Source: DAOMNN01 sp050486545
Lineage (GTDB): Bacteria; Pseudomonadota; Gammaproteobacteria; Burkholderiales; Rhodocyclaceae
DNA: 31,114 nucleotides
Reading direction: 5' to 3'
NCBI GenBank assembly: GCA_050486545.1
Contig: JBJHDM010000039.1
Location: 1 to 31,114 of the forward strand
The first letter of the stretch is position 1. Every line of letters starts with the position of its first letter. Shown here piece after piece: positions 8,228-16,531 of this stretch. A model generated the notes under the pieces. It was not told where the DNA came from, ran no database searches, and was given only the letters and a program-made list of their open reading frames with translations. The translations under genes were made by a program, and so were the position numbers.

Positions 8228-9484
8228 ATGCAGCGACGCAACCTGTTCTACGCCCAGTCGGGCGGCGTGACGGCGGTGATCAATGCCACGGCCGCCGCGG
8301 TGATCCGTGCGGCCCGGACCCATCCCGATGCGATCGGCCGGGTCTTCGCCGGCCGGCACGGCATCCTGGGGGCCCTCGGCGAAGACCTTGTCGATACCGC
8401 TTCACTGACCGATGACGATCTGAATGCGCTCGCGCATGTGCCGGGCGGTGCGTTCGGATCCTGTCGTTTCGATCTCGACGCACCCGAGGTCAACCCAGGG
8501 CAGTACGACCGCCTCTTCGACGTCTTCGCCGCCCACGACATCGGATACGTGCTGTACAACGGCGGCAACGGGTCGATGGATACGGTCGCCAGGCTGTCGG
8601 CGGCCGCGCGGCAACGCGGCGTTCCGTTGGTGTGCGTCGGGGTGCCCAAGACCGTCGACAACGATATCGAAGGAACGGACTGTTCCCCCGGTTTCGGCTC
8701 GGCCGCGAAGTACCTCGCCACGTCCATGCTCGAGGCCGGTCTGGATCTCGACGCAATGTCGAGCCGGGTCGGGCGGGTCTTCGTGATGGAGGTGATGGGC
8801 CGCAATGCCGGTTGGCTGGCTGCCGCGACGGCGCTGGCCGCGAGGCAGGAGGATGAACCCCCGCACATCATCCTGATGCCGGAGGTACCGCTCGACGAAG
8901 AGGCCTTCCTGGAGCGCGTGCGCGAGGTCGTCGAGCGCAACGGGTATTGCGCCGTGACCGTATCCGAAGGCATCCGCTATCGCGACGGCTCGCTCGTCAT
9001 GGAACAGTCGCATGATCGCAAGGGGCACGTTCAGCTCGGTGGCGCGGGTCAGTGCATCGCGCGCCGGATCCACGCGCGCTTCGGCTACAAACACCACTGG
9101 GCGATTCCCGATTACCTGCAGCGTGCCGCGGGACACTGCGTTTCCGCGACCGATCATGCGCATGCCTGTGCGGTCGGACGGGCCGCCGTTGCCTATGCGC
9201 TCGAAGGGCGCGATGCGACGATGGTGGCCATCCGCCGCCTCTCGGATGCCCCCTACGGGTGGACGCTCGAACCGGTGCCCGTCGCATCCGTGGCCAACCG
9301 GGAACGCCTCGTACCGCCCGAGTTCGTGTCCGATGACGGTCTGCAGGTCACCGACGCGGCGCGTCGCTACCTCGCCCCGTTGATCGACGGCGAGCTGCTT
9401 CCGGCGTTTCGCGGGGGACTTCCGCACTATCCCCGATTCCGGCTGGAGCCGGTCGCGAAGCTTCTCCCCCGCTACGATTTCTGA
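8228..9484 (+). CDS. pfp: 6-phosphofructokinase, PPi-type family
   Basis: This 418-residue protein belongs to the PPi-dependent phosphofructokinase family: fructose 6-phosphate to fructose 1,6-bisphosphate, reversible when PPi is the donor. It begins NLFYAQSGGVTAVINATAAA and contains GVPKTVDNDIEGTDCSPGFG; the Lys in PKTVDND is the PPi-type residue where E. coli ATP-PFK has Gly. VMGRNAGWLAA and LGGAGQCIARRI are also typical. Oddly, the donor-site motif reads YNGGNGSMDT, with Gly where PPi enzymes normally carry Asp (GGDD or GGND type), so the donor could be PPi or ATP. The ATG at 8228 starts the conserved region; the frame is open upstream within adk. Its convergent neighbour ends only 6 bases away. 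Confidence 0.9.
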   Translation: MQRRNLFYAQSGGVTAVINATAAAVIRAARTHPDAIGRVFAGRHGILGALGEDLVDTASLTDDDLNALAHVPGGAFGSCRFDLDAPEVNPGQYDRLFDVFAAHDIGYVLYNGGNGSMDTVARLSAAARQRGVPLVCVGVPKTVDNDIEGTDCSPGFGSAAKYLATSMLEAGLDLDAMSSRVGRVFVMEVMGRNAGWLAAATALAARQEDEPPHIILMPEVPLDEEAFLERVREVVERNGYCAVTVSEGIRYRDGSLVMEQSHDRKGHVQLGGAGQCIARRIHARFGYKHHWAIPDYLQRAAGHCVSATDHAHACAVGRAAVAYALEGRDATMVAIRRLSDAPYGWTLEPVPVASVANRERLVPPEFVSDDGLQVTDAARRYLAPLIDGELLPAFRGGLPHYPRFRLEPVAKLLPRYDF

Positions 9485-9490
9485 CCGACG

Positions 9491-10123
9491 TCAGGCGCGC
9501 ACGGCCGGATTCAGACTGTACGTGCCGGTCAGCGTGGCCTGGGCCAGGACGTGGCCTTCGATGGCCTTGCGCACGTCCTTGCCGTCGAACTGACCTTCGA
9601 CCGGACAGCGCGCCACGTCCAGTGCGTACAGCGTGAATACGTAATGATGCAGCCGTTCGTCGTTCCACGGCGGGCAGGGTCCGTCATAGCCATGATAGTC
9701 GCCGCGCATCGCCTCGTCGCCGGCGAACCAGGCCGTGTAGTCGTTGATGCCCTGGCGGGTGCCCATCGGCGCATCCGGACCGGGCTTTCCGGTCGGGGTG
9801 ACCTCGGCGGAGAAACTGCCGGCAGCGATCGCGGTCGTCGTGGCCGGCAGATCGACCAGTACCCAGTGGAAGAAATCCACCCGCGGCAGGTCGGCCGGTA
9901 CGCTGCGGCCCTCCTGGTTGACGTCGTCGCCGCGGCTCGGCACGTCCGGGTCGTGACAGATCAGGACGAACGAGCGCGTTCCGTCCGGCGCGCCTTCCCA
10001 TGCGAGATGGGGATTGAGGTTGCGGCCCAGGCATACGTGCCCTTCGGTCGCCGGAATGCAAAAGGCGAAATCTCCCGGAATCGGGGCGCCCTCGGCAAGG
10101 CTCGCGCTTGTCAGCTTCATCAT
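9491..10123 (-). CDS. YbhB/YbcL-family (phosphatidylethanolamine-binding-like) protein
   Basis: The 210-residue protein matches the bacterial PEBP family: NLNPHLAWEGAPDGTRSFVL, then ICHDPDVP, the VDFFHWVLVDLPA segment, and the late GYDGPCPPWNDERLHHYVFT and LYALD. These form the conserved anion-binding pocket (DPDxP and the GPCPP/H-Y motifs). The cellular role in bacteria is not established. The start at 10123 is chosen because AAGGAG lies 8 bases upstream (10137-10132); an ATG immediately after it (10120) is the alternative, and an upstream ATG at 10183 adds 20 residues that do not match the family. It shares the leftward strand with murJ but the gap to murJ is 84 bases. Confidence 0.9.
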   Translation of the reverse strand: MMKLTSASLAEGAPIPGDFAFCIPATEGHVCLGRNLNPHLAWEGAPDGTRSFVLICHDPDVPSRGDDVNQEGRSVPADLPRVDFFHWVLVDLPATTTAIAAGSFSAEVTPTGKPGPDAPMGTRQGINDYTAWFAGDEAMRGDYHGYDGPCPPWNDERLHHYVFTLYALDVARCPVEGQFDGKDVRKAIEGHVLAQATLTGTYSLNPAVRA

Positions 10124-10207
10124 CGTCTCCGCTCCTTCGTCGGTGTATCTGAACCGGATTGTCGCAGTCCGGCGCTGCGGCATTCAATGCCCTTGTCGGT
10201 GCATCCG

Positions 10208-11746
10208 TTACTCGCGAGCCTGGCGCCGGAAGTCGCCGGGCCGGAATCCGAGGGCGAAGAGCACCGCGAAATAGCTCGCGATCCCGGCCGAGACAAGCAG
10301 CGCAAGTCGTGTCACGCGATCGAGCGCACGTTCCTCGAGCCAGGAAGACGCCTCGCCCATGCCGAACCACAACAGGGCACCCAGTACCGCCAATGCGACG
10401 GCCACCCGCCAGGCGAAGCCGCTCCAGCCGGGCAAGGGCTGGAACACGCCGCGCTGGCGCAATGCGCGGTAGAGCAGGCCGGCATTGAGCAGCGAGGCCA
10501 GGCCGATCGACAGTGCCAGGCCCGCATGGCGGAACGGGATGATGAAGGCGAGGTTCATCGCCTGCGTCGCGACCAGCGTGATGATGGCGAACCGCACCGG
10601 TGTGCGGATGTCCTGCTGCGCGTAGAACCCGGGCGCCAGAATCTTGACGAGGATGAGTCCGGTCAGTCCGACGCTGTAGGCCATCAGGGCGAGGCGGGTC
10701 TGCAGCACGTCGTCGGCGGTGAACGCGCCGTGCTGAAACAGTGTAGAGATCAGCGGCACGGCCAGGATGGCCAGGGAGAGCGCCGCCGGCAAGGTCAGCA
10801 TCAGGGTCAGCCGCAGTCCCCAGTCGAGCGTGGCGGAGAACTCGACCGGATTGCGGTCGGCATGCAGGCGGGACAGGCTCGGCAGCAGGATCGTACCCAA
10901 TGCGGCGCCGAGCAGGCCGGCCGGGAACTCCATCAGGCGGTCGGCGTAATAGAGCCATGACACGCTGCCACTCGGCAGGAACGAGGCGAAGATCGTGTTG
11001 ATCAGCAACGAGACTTGCGCCACCGAGACGCCGAGCATGGCCGGCAGCATCAGTGTGGCGACCCGGCGCACGCCGGGATCGGAGAGCTTGAGATCGAAGC
11101 GCGGCAGCATCCCGATCCGTGCCAGCGGGCGCAGTTGCAGGGCGAGCTGGAGCACGCCGCCGATGAACACCGCCCAGGCGAGCGCCAGCACCGGCGGATC
11201 GAACCATGGGGCCGCGAAGAGGGCCATGCCGATGAAGGACAGGTTCAGCAGCACCGGTGTGAAGGCGGGGATCGCGAACCGGCTCCAGGTATTGAGGATT
11301 CCCCCGGACAGTGCGACCAGCGACATGAACAGGATGTACGGGAAGGTGATGCGGGTCAGTTCGACGGTCAGCGCGAACTTCTCCGCGTCGGTGCTGAAAC
11401 CGGGGGCGGAGATATAGATGATGAGCGGGGCGGCCAGGATTCCGATGAGCGAGATCGCCGCGACGACCAGCGCCAGTGCCGTCGCGACCCGGTTGACGAG
11501 CAGATGGGCTTCGGCTTCGCCCTTGCGGTTGCGGTACTCGGCGAGAATCGGGACGAAGGCCTGGGAGAAGGCGCCCTCGGCGAACATCCTGCGCAGCAGG
11601 TTGGGCAGCCGGAACGCGACAAAGAAGGCGTCGGTCGCCATGCCGGCTCCGAACGTGCGCGCGATCACGAAATCCCGGACGAATCCGAGAATGCGTGACA
11701 GCAAGGTCATGCCGCTGACGGTAGCAAGGGCGCGCAGCAGGTTCAT
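10208..11746 (-). CDS. murJ: Lipid II flippase MurJ
   Basis: MurJ moves lipid II across the inner membrane for peptidoglycan synthesis. The roughly 512-residue protein is hydrophobic throughout, consistent with 14 transmembrane helices. Family motifs are clear: MNLLRALATVSGMTLLSRIL, GFVRDFVIARTFGAG, TDAFFVAFRLPNLLRRMFAE and GAFSQAFVPILAEY, with FYAQQDIRTPVRFA later. The start at 11746 gives the usual MNLLRAL beginning; an ATG at 11767 would add seven residues, but it overlaps a possible minus-strand -10 (TATCAT, 11771-11766). It is divergent from rpsT, the common arrangement in betaproteobacteria. Confidence 0.95.
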   Translation of the reverse strand: MNLLRALATVSGMTLLSRILGFVRDFVIARTFGAGMATDAFFVAFRLPNLLRRMFAEGAFSQAFVPILAEYRNRKGEAEAHLLVNRVATALALVVAAISLIGILAAPLIIYISAPGFSTDAEKFALTVELTRITFPYILFMSLVALSGGILNTWSRFAIPAFTPVLLNLSFIGMALFAAPWFDPPVLALAWAVFIGGVLQLALQLRPLARIGMLPRFDLKLSDPGVRRVATLMLPAMLGVSVAQVSLLINTIFASFLPSGSVSWLYYADRLMEFPAGLLGAALGTILLPSLSRLHADRNPVEFSATLDWGLRLTLMLTLPAALSLAILAVPLISTLFQHGAFTADDVLQTRLALMAYSVGLTGLILVKILAPGFYAQQDIRTPVRFAIITLVATQAMNLAFIIPFRHAGLALSIGLASLLNAGLLYRALRQRGVFQPLPGWSGFAWRVAVALAVLGALLWFGMGEASSWLEERALDRVTRLALLVSAGIASYFAVLFALGFRPGDFRRQARE

Positions 11747-11854
11747 GGCGTTCGCAAAAAGCGCCATGATAACGGTTCGGATGCATGCCCGTCTCGGCGC
11801 GGGTGCGGAGGTAGGGGGTCAGGCCTAGTGCTCACCCCGATTGCGGCAAGGCGG

Positions 11855-11883
11855 TTGCGCTGTGCAGGATTGCGGGGTACACT
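11855..11883 (+). promoter_or_regulatory. Sigma70-type promoter of rpsT
   Basis: TTGCGC (11855-11860) and TACACT (11878-11883) are separated by exactly 17 bases. They end 39 bases before the rpsT ATG, leaving about 30 bases of leader. This is a good housekeeping promoter for a single highly expressed ribosomal protein gene. Confidence 0.65.
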
Positions 11884-11922
11884 ACCGCGTTTCTCACAGA
11901 ACCAACGAACGGAAGAACATCT

Positions 11923-12189
11923 ATGGCCAATTCGGCACAAGCCCGCAAGCGCGCCCGTCAGACGGTCAAGGCCCGCGCTCACAACGCCAGCCTGCGTTCT
12001 CGTCTGCGCACCGCAATCAAGGCCGTGCAAAAGGCTATCCTGGGGGGTGACAAGGACGCCGCTCAGGCCGTCTTTCGCACGTCCCAGTGCACCATCGACA
12101 GCATTGCGGACAAGCAGATCATTCACAAGAACAAGGCCGCTCGCCACAAGAGCCGCCTGTCCGCAGCGATCAAGGCGATGTCCGCCTGA
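11923..12189 (+). CDS. rpsT: 30S ribosomal protein S20
   Basis: The 88-residue, strongly basic protein starts MANSAQARKRARQTVKARAH and ends with HKNKAARHKSRLSAAIKAMS, classic for S20, which binds 16S rRNA in the body of the small subunit. GGAAG lies a suitable distance before the ATG at 11923. It has its own promoter (11855-11883) and a strong palindromic terminator 19 bases after the stop, so it is a monocistronic unit. The neighbouring divergent murJ and convergent DUF3579 genes match the betaproteobacterial arrangement. Confidence 0.98.
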   Translation: MANSAQARKRARQTVKARAHNASLRSRLRTAIKAVQKAILGGDKDAAQAVFRTSQCTIDSIADKQIIHKNKAARHKSRLSAAIKAMSA

Positions 12190-12207
12190 CCGGCAGCTTT
12201 CCGAAAG

Positions 12208-12245
12208 AAGCGAGAACGGCGACCCGCGGGTCGCCGTTCTCGCTT
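12208..12245. terminator. Perfect 38-nt palindrome, bidirectional terminator between rpsT and the DUF3579 gene
   Basis: Arms 12208-12226 and 12227-12245 are perfect reverse complements of 19 bases each, with no unpaired loop other than the turn at the centre. The outer bases are AAGC and GCTT, so each strand ends the stem in a short T pair rather than a long T tract. It lies 19 bases after the rpsT stop and 15 bases after (minus strand) the DUF3579 stop, serving two convergent genes. Confidence 0.75.
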
Positions 12246-12259
12246 CAGGAATCGGATCG

Positions 12260-12547
12260 TTACGGAGCGGGTTCCAACGGCTCGACCTGCAGATCATTGT
12301 CGTGGGCGAAATTGACGAGGAACTTGTAGGCAAGCGGCTCGACCTCGTAGAGCCGGGCGTCGACGCGTACGGTTCGCTCGCCGGTGGGTTTCGACCCCGG
12401 CCGGACGTACGGCGAATACTTCATGCGATGGTCTGCCCCGAACGCCGACATGATGCCGCAAAGCCGGTCGGCCCAGTCGCTGGGGCGAAAGCGCTTGCCC
12501 TCCCGGGTCATGCCGACGATGACGAAGTCCTGGATCTTCTGGGTCAT
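12260..12547 (-). CDS. DUF3579 family protein
   Basis: The 95-residue cytoplasmic protein reads TQKIQDFVIVGMTREGKRFR, then PSDWADRLCGIMSAFG and RMKYSPYVRPGSKPTGER, matching DUF3579, a small family seen mainly in betaproteobacteria next to rpsT and arginine genes. No enzymatic motif can be recognised; the function is unknown. It is transcribed leftward from the 262-base region shared with argD. A TAGAAT at 12651-12646 (minus strand) could be its -10 box, about 100 bases upstream. The gene ends into the shared palindromic terminator. Confidence 0.87.
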   Translation of the reverse strand: MTQKIQDFVIVGMTREGKRFRPSDWADRLCGIMSAFGADHRMKYSPYVRPGSKPTGERTVRVDARLYEVEPLAYKFLVNFAHDNDLQVEPLEPAP

Positions 12548-12753
12548 GGTTCACGCCACATGGGGGGTGCGATGCAGCCGGTGCGCAGGTAAACCGCCGG
12601 GAGCCCGTGTTGCCGCCCGGGTTTGCGCACTGCACAAAGATGCGGATTCTAGCAGAAAATCCGGGCGCTCCATCGCCCACACAGGCGCGGAGGCGTCGGC
12701 GAATCTATACTTTGGGGGTGGATTGGCTTAGAATTTTTGTTTCGACACACATT

Positions 12754-12775
12754 CACGGCGGCACAAGCCGCCGTG
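12754..12775 (+). promoter_or_regulatory. Hairpin in the argD leader
   Basis: CACGGCGG (12754-12761) and CCGCCGTG (12768-12775) form a perfect 8-bp stem with a 6-base loop, followed by TGCGTTTT. A possible -10 box TAGAAT lies upstream at 12729-12734, so the hairpin would fall in the 5' leader, about 35 bases before the argD ATG. It could be an attenuator or an RNA-stabilising element. Confidence 0.4.
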
Positions 12776-12809
12776 TGCGTTTTACGGATCTTATCGACCG
12801 GGGCCATTC

Positions 12810-13982
12810 ATGTCTCACCTCATGAACACCTATGCGCGGCTGCCCGTCGCCTTCTCGCACGGAGAGGGTTCCTGGCTCTTCGACGAGACGGGCAAGCGGT
12901 ATCTGGATGCCCTGGCTGGAATCGCCGTTTCCACGCTGGGTCACAATCATCCACGTCTGGTCAGCGCCATCGCGCAACAGGCCGCATGCGTGCTGCACAC
13001 GTCGAACCTGTATCGCATTCCGCTGCAGGAAGAACTGTCGGATCGACTGGCTGCCCTGTCGGGCATGGAAGAGGTCTTCTTCTGCAATTCCGGTTGCGAG
13101 GCCAACGAGGCAGCGATCAAGCTGGCGCGTTTCTACGGGCATCGTCAGGGGGTGGATCAGCCGGCGATCATCGTCATGGAAAACGCCTTCCACGGGCGTA
13201 CGATGGCAACCCTTTCGGCGACCGGAAACCGCAAGACGCAGGCGGGTTTCGAGCCGCTGGTGTCGGGATTCGTACGCGTTCCCTACCGCGACATCGAGGC
13301 CATCCGCAAGGTTGGCGAGCACAACTCCAGCGTGGTCGCGGTCATGCTCGAGATGGTCCAGGGCGAGGGTGGAATCAACATCGCCGACGAGACGTTCCAG
13401 CGCGAGTTGCGCCAGATCTGCGACGAGTACGGCTGGCTGCTGATCTGCGACGAGGTCCAGTGCGGGATCGGTCGGACCGGACACTGGTTCGGTTTCGAGA
13501 CGTCAGGGATCCGTCCGGACGTGATGACGCTGGCCAAGGGGCTCGGTTCGGGCGTACCGATCGGAGCCTGCCTGACCGCAGGCCGGGCGGCCGGGCTGTT
13601 CGGTCCGGGCAACCATGGCTCCACGTTCGGGGGCAACCCGCTCGCCTGCGCGGCGGCGCTCGAAACGCTTGCCACGATCGAGGACGATGGGCTGATGGCC
13701 AACGCGTCGCGCATTGGCGAGGTCATTCGCGAGGAGCTTCGCACGGCGCTCGCCGGCGTGCCGGGCGTGGTGGACATCCGCGGACGCGGCCTGATGATCG
13801 GGATCGAACTCGACCGTCCCTGCGGGGTGCTCGTGACCCGGGCGCTCGAAGCCGGACTGCTGATCAACGTCACCGCCGAGCGCGTCGTGCGCCTGCTGCC
13901 GCCGCTGATCTTCACCGAGCAGGATGCCCGGACCCTCGTCTCGTTGCTCGCGCCGCTGATTCGCACGCACCTGGAATCGTGA
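12810..13982 (+). CDS. argD: Acetylornithine aminotransferase
   Basis: ArgD is a PLP-dependent aminotransferase making N-acetylornithine from N-acetylglutamate semialdehyde, with glutamate as donor, in the cytoplasm. The 390-residue protein shows the class III layout: YLDALAGIAVSTLGHNHPRL near the N-terminus, NSGCEANEAAIKLAR (about 93-107) for phosphate binding, LICDEVQCGIGRTG with D214 contacting the pyridine nitrogen, and the Schiff-base lysine K243 in TLAKGLGSGVPIGA. The start at 12810 gives MSHLMNTYARLP; an internal ATG four codons on is possible. argF follows after 10 bases and argG after it, so these form an arginine cluster. Confidence 0.96.
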   Translation: MSHLMNTYARLPVAFSHGEGSWLFDETGKRYLDALAGIAVSTLGHNHPRLVSAIAQQAACVLHTSNLYRIPLQEELSDRLAALSGMEEVFFCNSGCEANEAAIKLARFYGHRQGVDQPAIIVMENAFHGRTMATLSATGNRKTQAGFEPLVSGFVRVPYRDIEAIRKVGEHNSSVVAVMLEMVQGEGGINIADETFQRELRQICDEYGWLLICDEVQCGIGRTGHWFGFETSGIRPDVMTLAKGLGSGVPIGACLTAGRAAGLFGPGNHGSTFGGNPLACAAALETLATIEDDGLMANASRIGEVIREELRTALAGVPGVVDIRGRGLMIGIELDRPCGVLVTRALEAGLLINVTAERVVRLLPPLIFTEQDARTLVSLLAPLIRTHLES

Positions 13983-13992
13983 GGGTCGTACG

Positions 13993-14925
13993 ATGACTGC
14001 GCTCAAACATTACCTGCAGTTCCGGGATCTCACCCGCGACGAGTACGAATACCTGTTCGATCGGGCACGCTGGATCAAGGACAAGTTCAAGCGCTACGAG
14101 CCGTATCATCCGTTGTTCGACCGCACGCTGGTCATGATCTTCGAGAAGGCGAGCACACGTACCCGCCTGTCCTTCGAAGCGGGCATGCATCAGCTCGGCG
14201 GATCCGCGATCTACCTCAACACCCGTGACTCCCAACTGGGGCGCGGCGAACCGGTCGAAGACGCCGCTCAGGTGATGTCGCGCATGAGCGACCTGGTCAT
14301 GATCCGGACCTTCGAGCAGGACATCGTCGAGCGCTTTGCCGCGAACTCCCGGGTGCCGGTGATCAACGGCCTGACCAACGAGTACCACCCGTGCCAGATC
14401 CTGGCCGACCTCTTCACCTTCATCGAGCACCGCGGGCCGATCCAGGGGCGCACGGTGGCCTGGATCGGTGACTCCAACAACATGTGCAACACCTGGCTGC
14501 AGGCTGCCGAAGTGCTCGACTTCAACGTGCACGTGTCGACGCCTCCGGGCTACGAAGTCGAACCCGAGCGGGCGGGGCTTTACGGAACCGATCACTTCGA
14601 GCAGTTCGCCGATCCGATGGAAGCCTGCCGCAACGCCGACCTCGTGACCACCGACGTGTGGACCTCGATGGGATTCGAGGCGGAGAACGAAGCGCGCAAG
14701 AAGGCCTTCGCCGACTGGTGTGTCGACGCCGACATGATGGCCTGCGCCAGGAAGGATGCCCTGTTCATGCACTGCCTGCCCGCCCACCGCGGCGAGGAAG
14801 TCACCGCCGAAGTCATCGACGGCCCCCGGTCCGTCGTCTGGGACGAGGCAGAAAACCGCTTGCATGCCCAGAAGGCACTGATGGAATACCTCGTACTCGG
14901 CAAGGTGGAAGAGTCGACGCGTTGA
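13993..14925 (+). CDS. argF: Ornithine carbamoyltransferase
   Basis: ArgF makes citrulline from ornithine and carbamoyl phosphate in the cytoplasm. The 310-residue protein has the carbamoyl-phosphate motif FEKASTRTRLSFE (S54-T55-R56-T57-R58), the HPCQ motif (residues 132-135), GDSNNMCNTW, and the ornithine-binding MHCLPAHRGEEV near the C-terminus. The length and all key motifs are intact. It begins 10 bases after argD with a GAGGG-like ribosome site. A strong hairpin follows its stop codon before argG. Confidence 0.97.
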   Translation: MTALKHYLQFRDLTRDEYEYLFDRARWIKDKFKRYEPYHPLFDRTLVMIFEKASTRTRLSFEAGMHQLGGSAIYLNTRDSQLGRGEPVEDAAQVMSRMSDLVMIRTFEQDIVERFAANSRVPVINGLTNEYHPCQILADLFTFIEHRGPIQGRTVAWIGDSNNMCNTWLQAAEVLDFNVHVSTPPGYEVEPERAGLYGTDHFEQFADPMEACRNADLVTTDVWTSMGFEAENEARKKAFADWCVDADMMACARKDALFMHCLPAHRGEEVTAEVIDGPRSVVWDEAENRLHAQKALMEYLVLGKVEESTR

Positions 14926-14932
14926 CCGACCC

Positions 14933-14965
14933 CCGGTCGCTGGCCCGGATCGGGCTCGCGACCGG
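14933..14965 (+). terminator. Nested hairpin between argF and argG
   Basis: CCGGTCGC (14933-14940) pairs with GCGACCGG (14958-14965), enclosing a second stem GCCCG/CGGGC (14943-14947 with 14951-14955). It starts 8 bases after the argF stop and is followed by TTTC. The T tract is short, so it may only partly terminate, or act to stabilise the argDF transcript and set argG expression apart. Confidence 0.45.
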
Positions 14966-15018
14966 TTTCATGACATCCCGGCTGCCACGAGCAGCCATTC
15001 TCGAGAGCGGAAACCAAG

Positions 15019-16251
15019 ATGAGCGAAGTCAAGAAAGTCGTTCTGGCCTATTCGGGCGGACTGGACACCTCGGTGATCCTGAAATGGCTCCAGGATACCT
15101 ACGGTTGCGAGGTCGTGACCTTCACCGCCGACCTGGGCCAGGGGGAAGAACTCGAGCCCGCGCGCCAGAAGGCGCTGAAGTTCGGCATCCAGCCGGACAA
15201 CATCTTCATCGACGACCTGCGCGAGGAGTTCGTCCGCGACTTCGTCTTTCCGATGTTCCGCTGCAACACGGTCTACGAAGGCGAATACCTGCTGGGCACC
15301 TCGATCGCGCGCCCGCTCATCGCCAAGCGCCAGATCGAGATCGCCCGTGCCACCGGTGCCGATGCCGTTTCGCACGGGGCCACCGGCAAGGGCAATGACC
15401 AGGTGCGCTTCGAACTCGGCTACTACGCGCTGATGCCGGGCGTGAAGGTCATCGCCCCGTGGCGGGAGTGGGATCTGCTGTCGCGTGAAAAGCTCCTGGC
15501 CTACGCCGAGAACGCCGGCATCCCGATCGAGATGAAACACAAGCAGGGCGGATCCCCGTACTCGATGGATGCGAACCTGCTGCACATCTCGTTCGAAGGC
15601 CGTCACCTCGAGAACCCCGCGGCCGAGGCCGAAGAGGACATGTGGCGGTGGACGGTCTCCCCGGAAGCCGCCCCCGATGCCGCCGAGTACGTCGATCTCG
15701 AGTTCGAGCAGGGTGATCTCGTCGCGATCAACGGCACGCGCATGGCGCCGCACGAGCTGCTCGCCCGACTCAATGAACTGGGCGGCAAGCACGGGATCGG
15801 TCGCCTGGACCTGGTCGAGAACCGCTATGTCGGCATGAAGAGCCGGGGCTGCTACGAAACCCCGGGCGGGACCATCCTGCTGCGCGCCCACCGCGCGATC
15901 GAATCGATCACGCTGGACCGCGAGGTCGCGCATCTCAAGGACGACCTGATGCCGCGCTACGCGGCGCTGATCTACAACGGCTACTGGTGGAGTCCCGAGC
16001 GGCGTGCACTGCAGGCGCTCATCGACACGACCCAGCAGACCGTCAATGGCTGGGTGCGCGTCAAGCTCTACAAGGGCAACGTCATCGTGACCGGCCGCGA
16101 CTCGAAGACCGATTCGCTGTTCGATCCGACCATCGCGACCTTCGAGGACGATGCCGGCGCCTACAACCAGAAGGACGCACACGGGTTCATCCGCCTCAAC
16201 GCGCTGCGCATGCGCATCGAGGCGAACGCGCGGGCCAAGCGGGGCGGCTGA
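15019..16251 (+). CDS. argG: Argininosuccinate synthase
   Basis: ArgG joins citrulline and aspartate using ATP to form argininosuccinate. The 410-residue protein starts with the PP-loop LAYSGGLDTSVILKWLQD, then has TADLGQGEELEPAR, the GATGKGNDQVRFELGYYAL motif, and SPYSMDANLLHISFEG. This is the usual bacterial type-1 ArgG with normal length. The ATG at 15019 follows AGAGCGGAAACC. The 93-base gap from argF holds a strong hairpin, so argG may have partly independent expression. No argH is in this window. Confidence 0.97.
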   Translation: MSEVKKVVLAYSGGLDTSVILKWLQDTYGCEVVTFTADLGQGEELEPARQKALKFGIQPDNIFIDDLREEFVRDFVFPMFRCNTVYEGEYLLGTSIARPLIAKRQIEIARATGADAVSHGATGKGNDQVRFELGYYALMPGVKVIAPWREWDLLSREKLLAYAENAGIPIEMKHKQGGSPYSMDANLLHISFEGRHLENPAAEAEEDMWRWTVSPEAAPDAAEYVDLEFEQGDLVAINGTRMAPHELLARLNELGGKHGIGRLDLVENRYVGMKSRGCYETPGGTILLRAHRAIESITLDREVAHLKDDLMPRYAALIYNGYWWSPERRALQALIDTTQQTVNGWVRVKLYKGNVIVTGRDSKTDSLFDPTIATFEDDAGAYNQKDAHGFIRLNALRMRIEANARAKRGG

Positions 16252-16290
16252 TGAGGCGATGCCGGACCGGGAAGGGAGAGGTCGTCGCGG

Positions 16291-16521
16291 ATGGGCAATG
16301 AGCCGATCATCTTCGGCCTCACCGTCGCGGAGTTCGAAGCGATCTCCCTGAGGGTCCTGCTGACCGCCCTGATCCTGTACATGCTGTTCATCATCGGGAA
16401 CCTGGCGTGGAAGTCGAAGGCCGGAAAGTACGGTGCGATCTGGATGTTCTTCGCGCTCGGCCTCGGTTTCATCGGCTTCGTCGCCAAGGGATTGATTCAA
16501 CGGCTACTCGGAATCGAGTAA
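16291..16521 (+). CDS. DUF2788 small membrane protein
   Basis: The 76-residue product has two hydrophobic helices (about 18-40, ISLRVLLTALILYMLFIIGN, and about 48-68, AIWMFFALGLGFIGFVAKGL) separated by a short basic loop (KSKAGKYG), so it should sit in the inner membrane as a hairpin. It matches DUF2788, an uncharacterised family of proteobacteria often found after argG. It starts 39 bases after argG with a GGGAGAGG-like ribosome site. No functional residue can be pointed out. Confidence 0.85.
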   Translation: MGNEPIIFGLTVAEFEAISLRVLLTALILYMLFIIGNLAWKSKAGKYGAIWMFFALGLGFIGFVAKGLIQRLLGIE

Positions 16522-16531
16522 GGACCGGAAC

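Noticed and set aside
9684..11786. A 700-codon minus-strand frame overlapping murJ and the PEBP gene
   Set aside because: It is out of frame with both real genes and consists of Arg/Pro/Gly-rich sequence without any motif.
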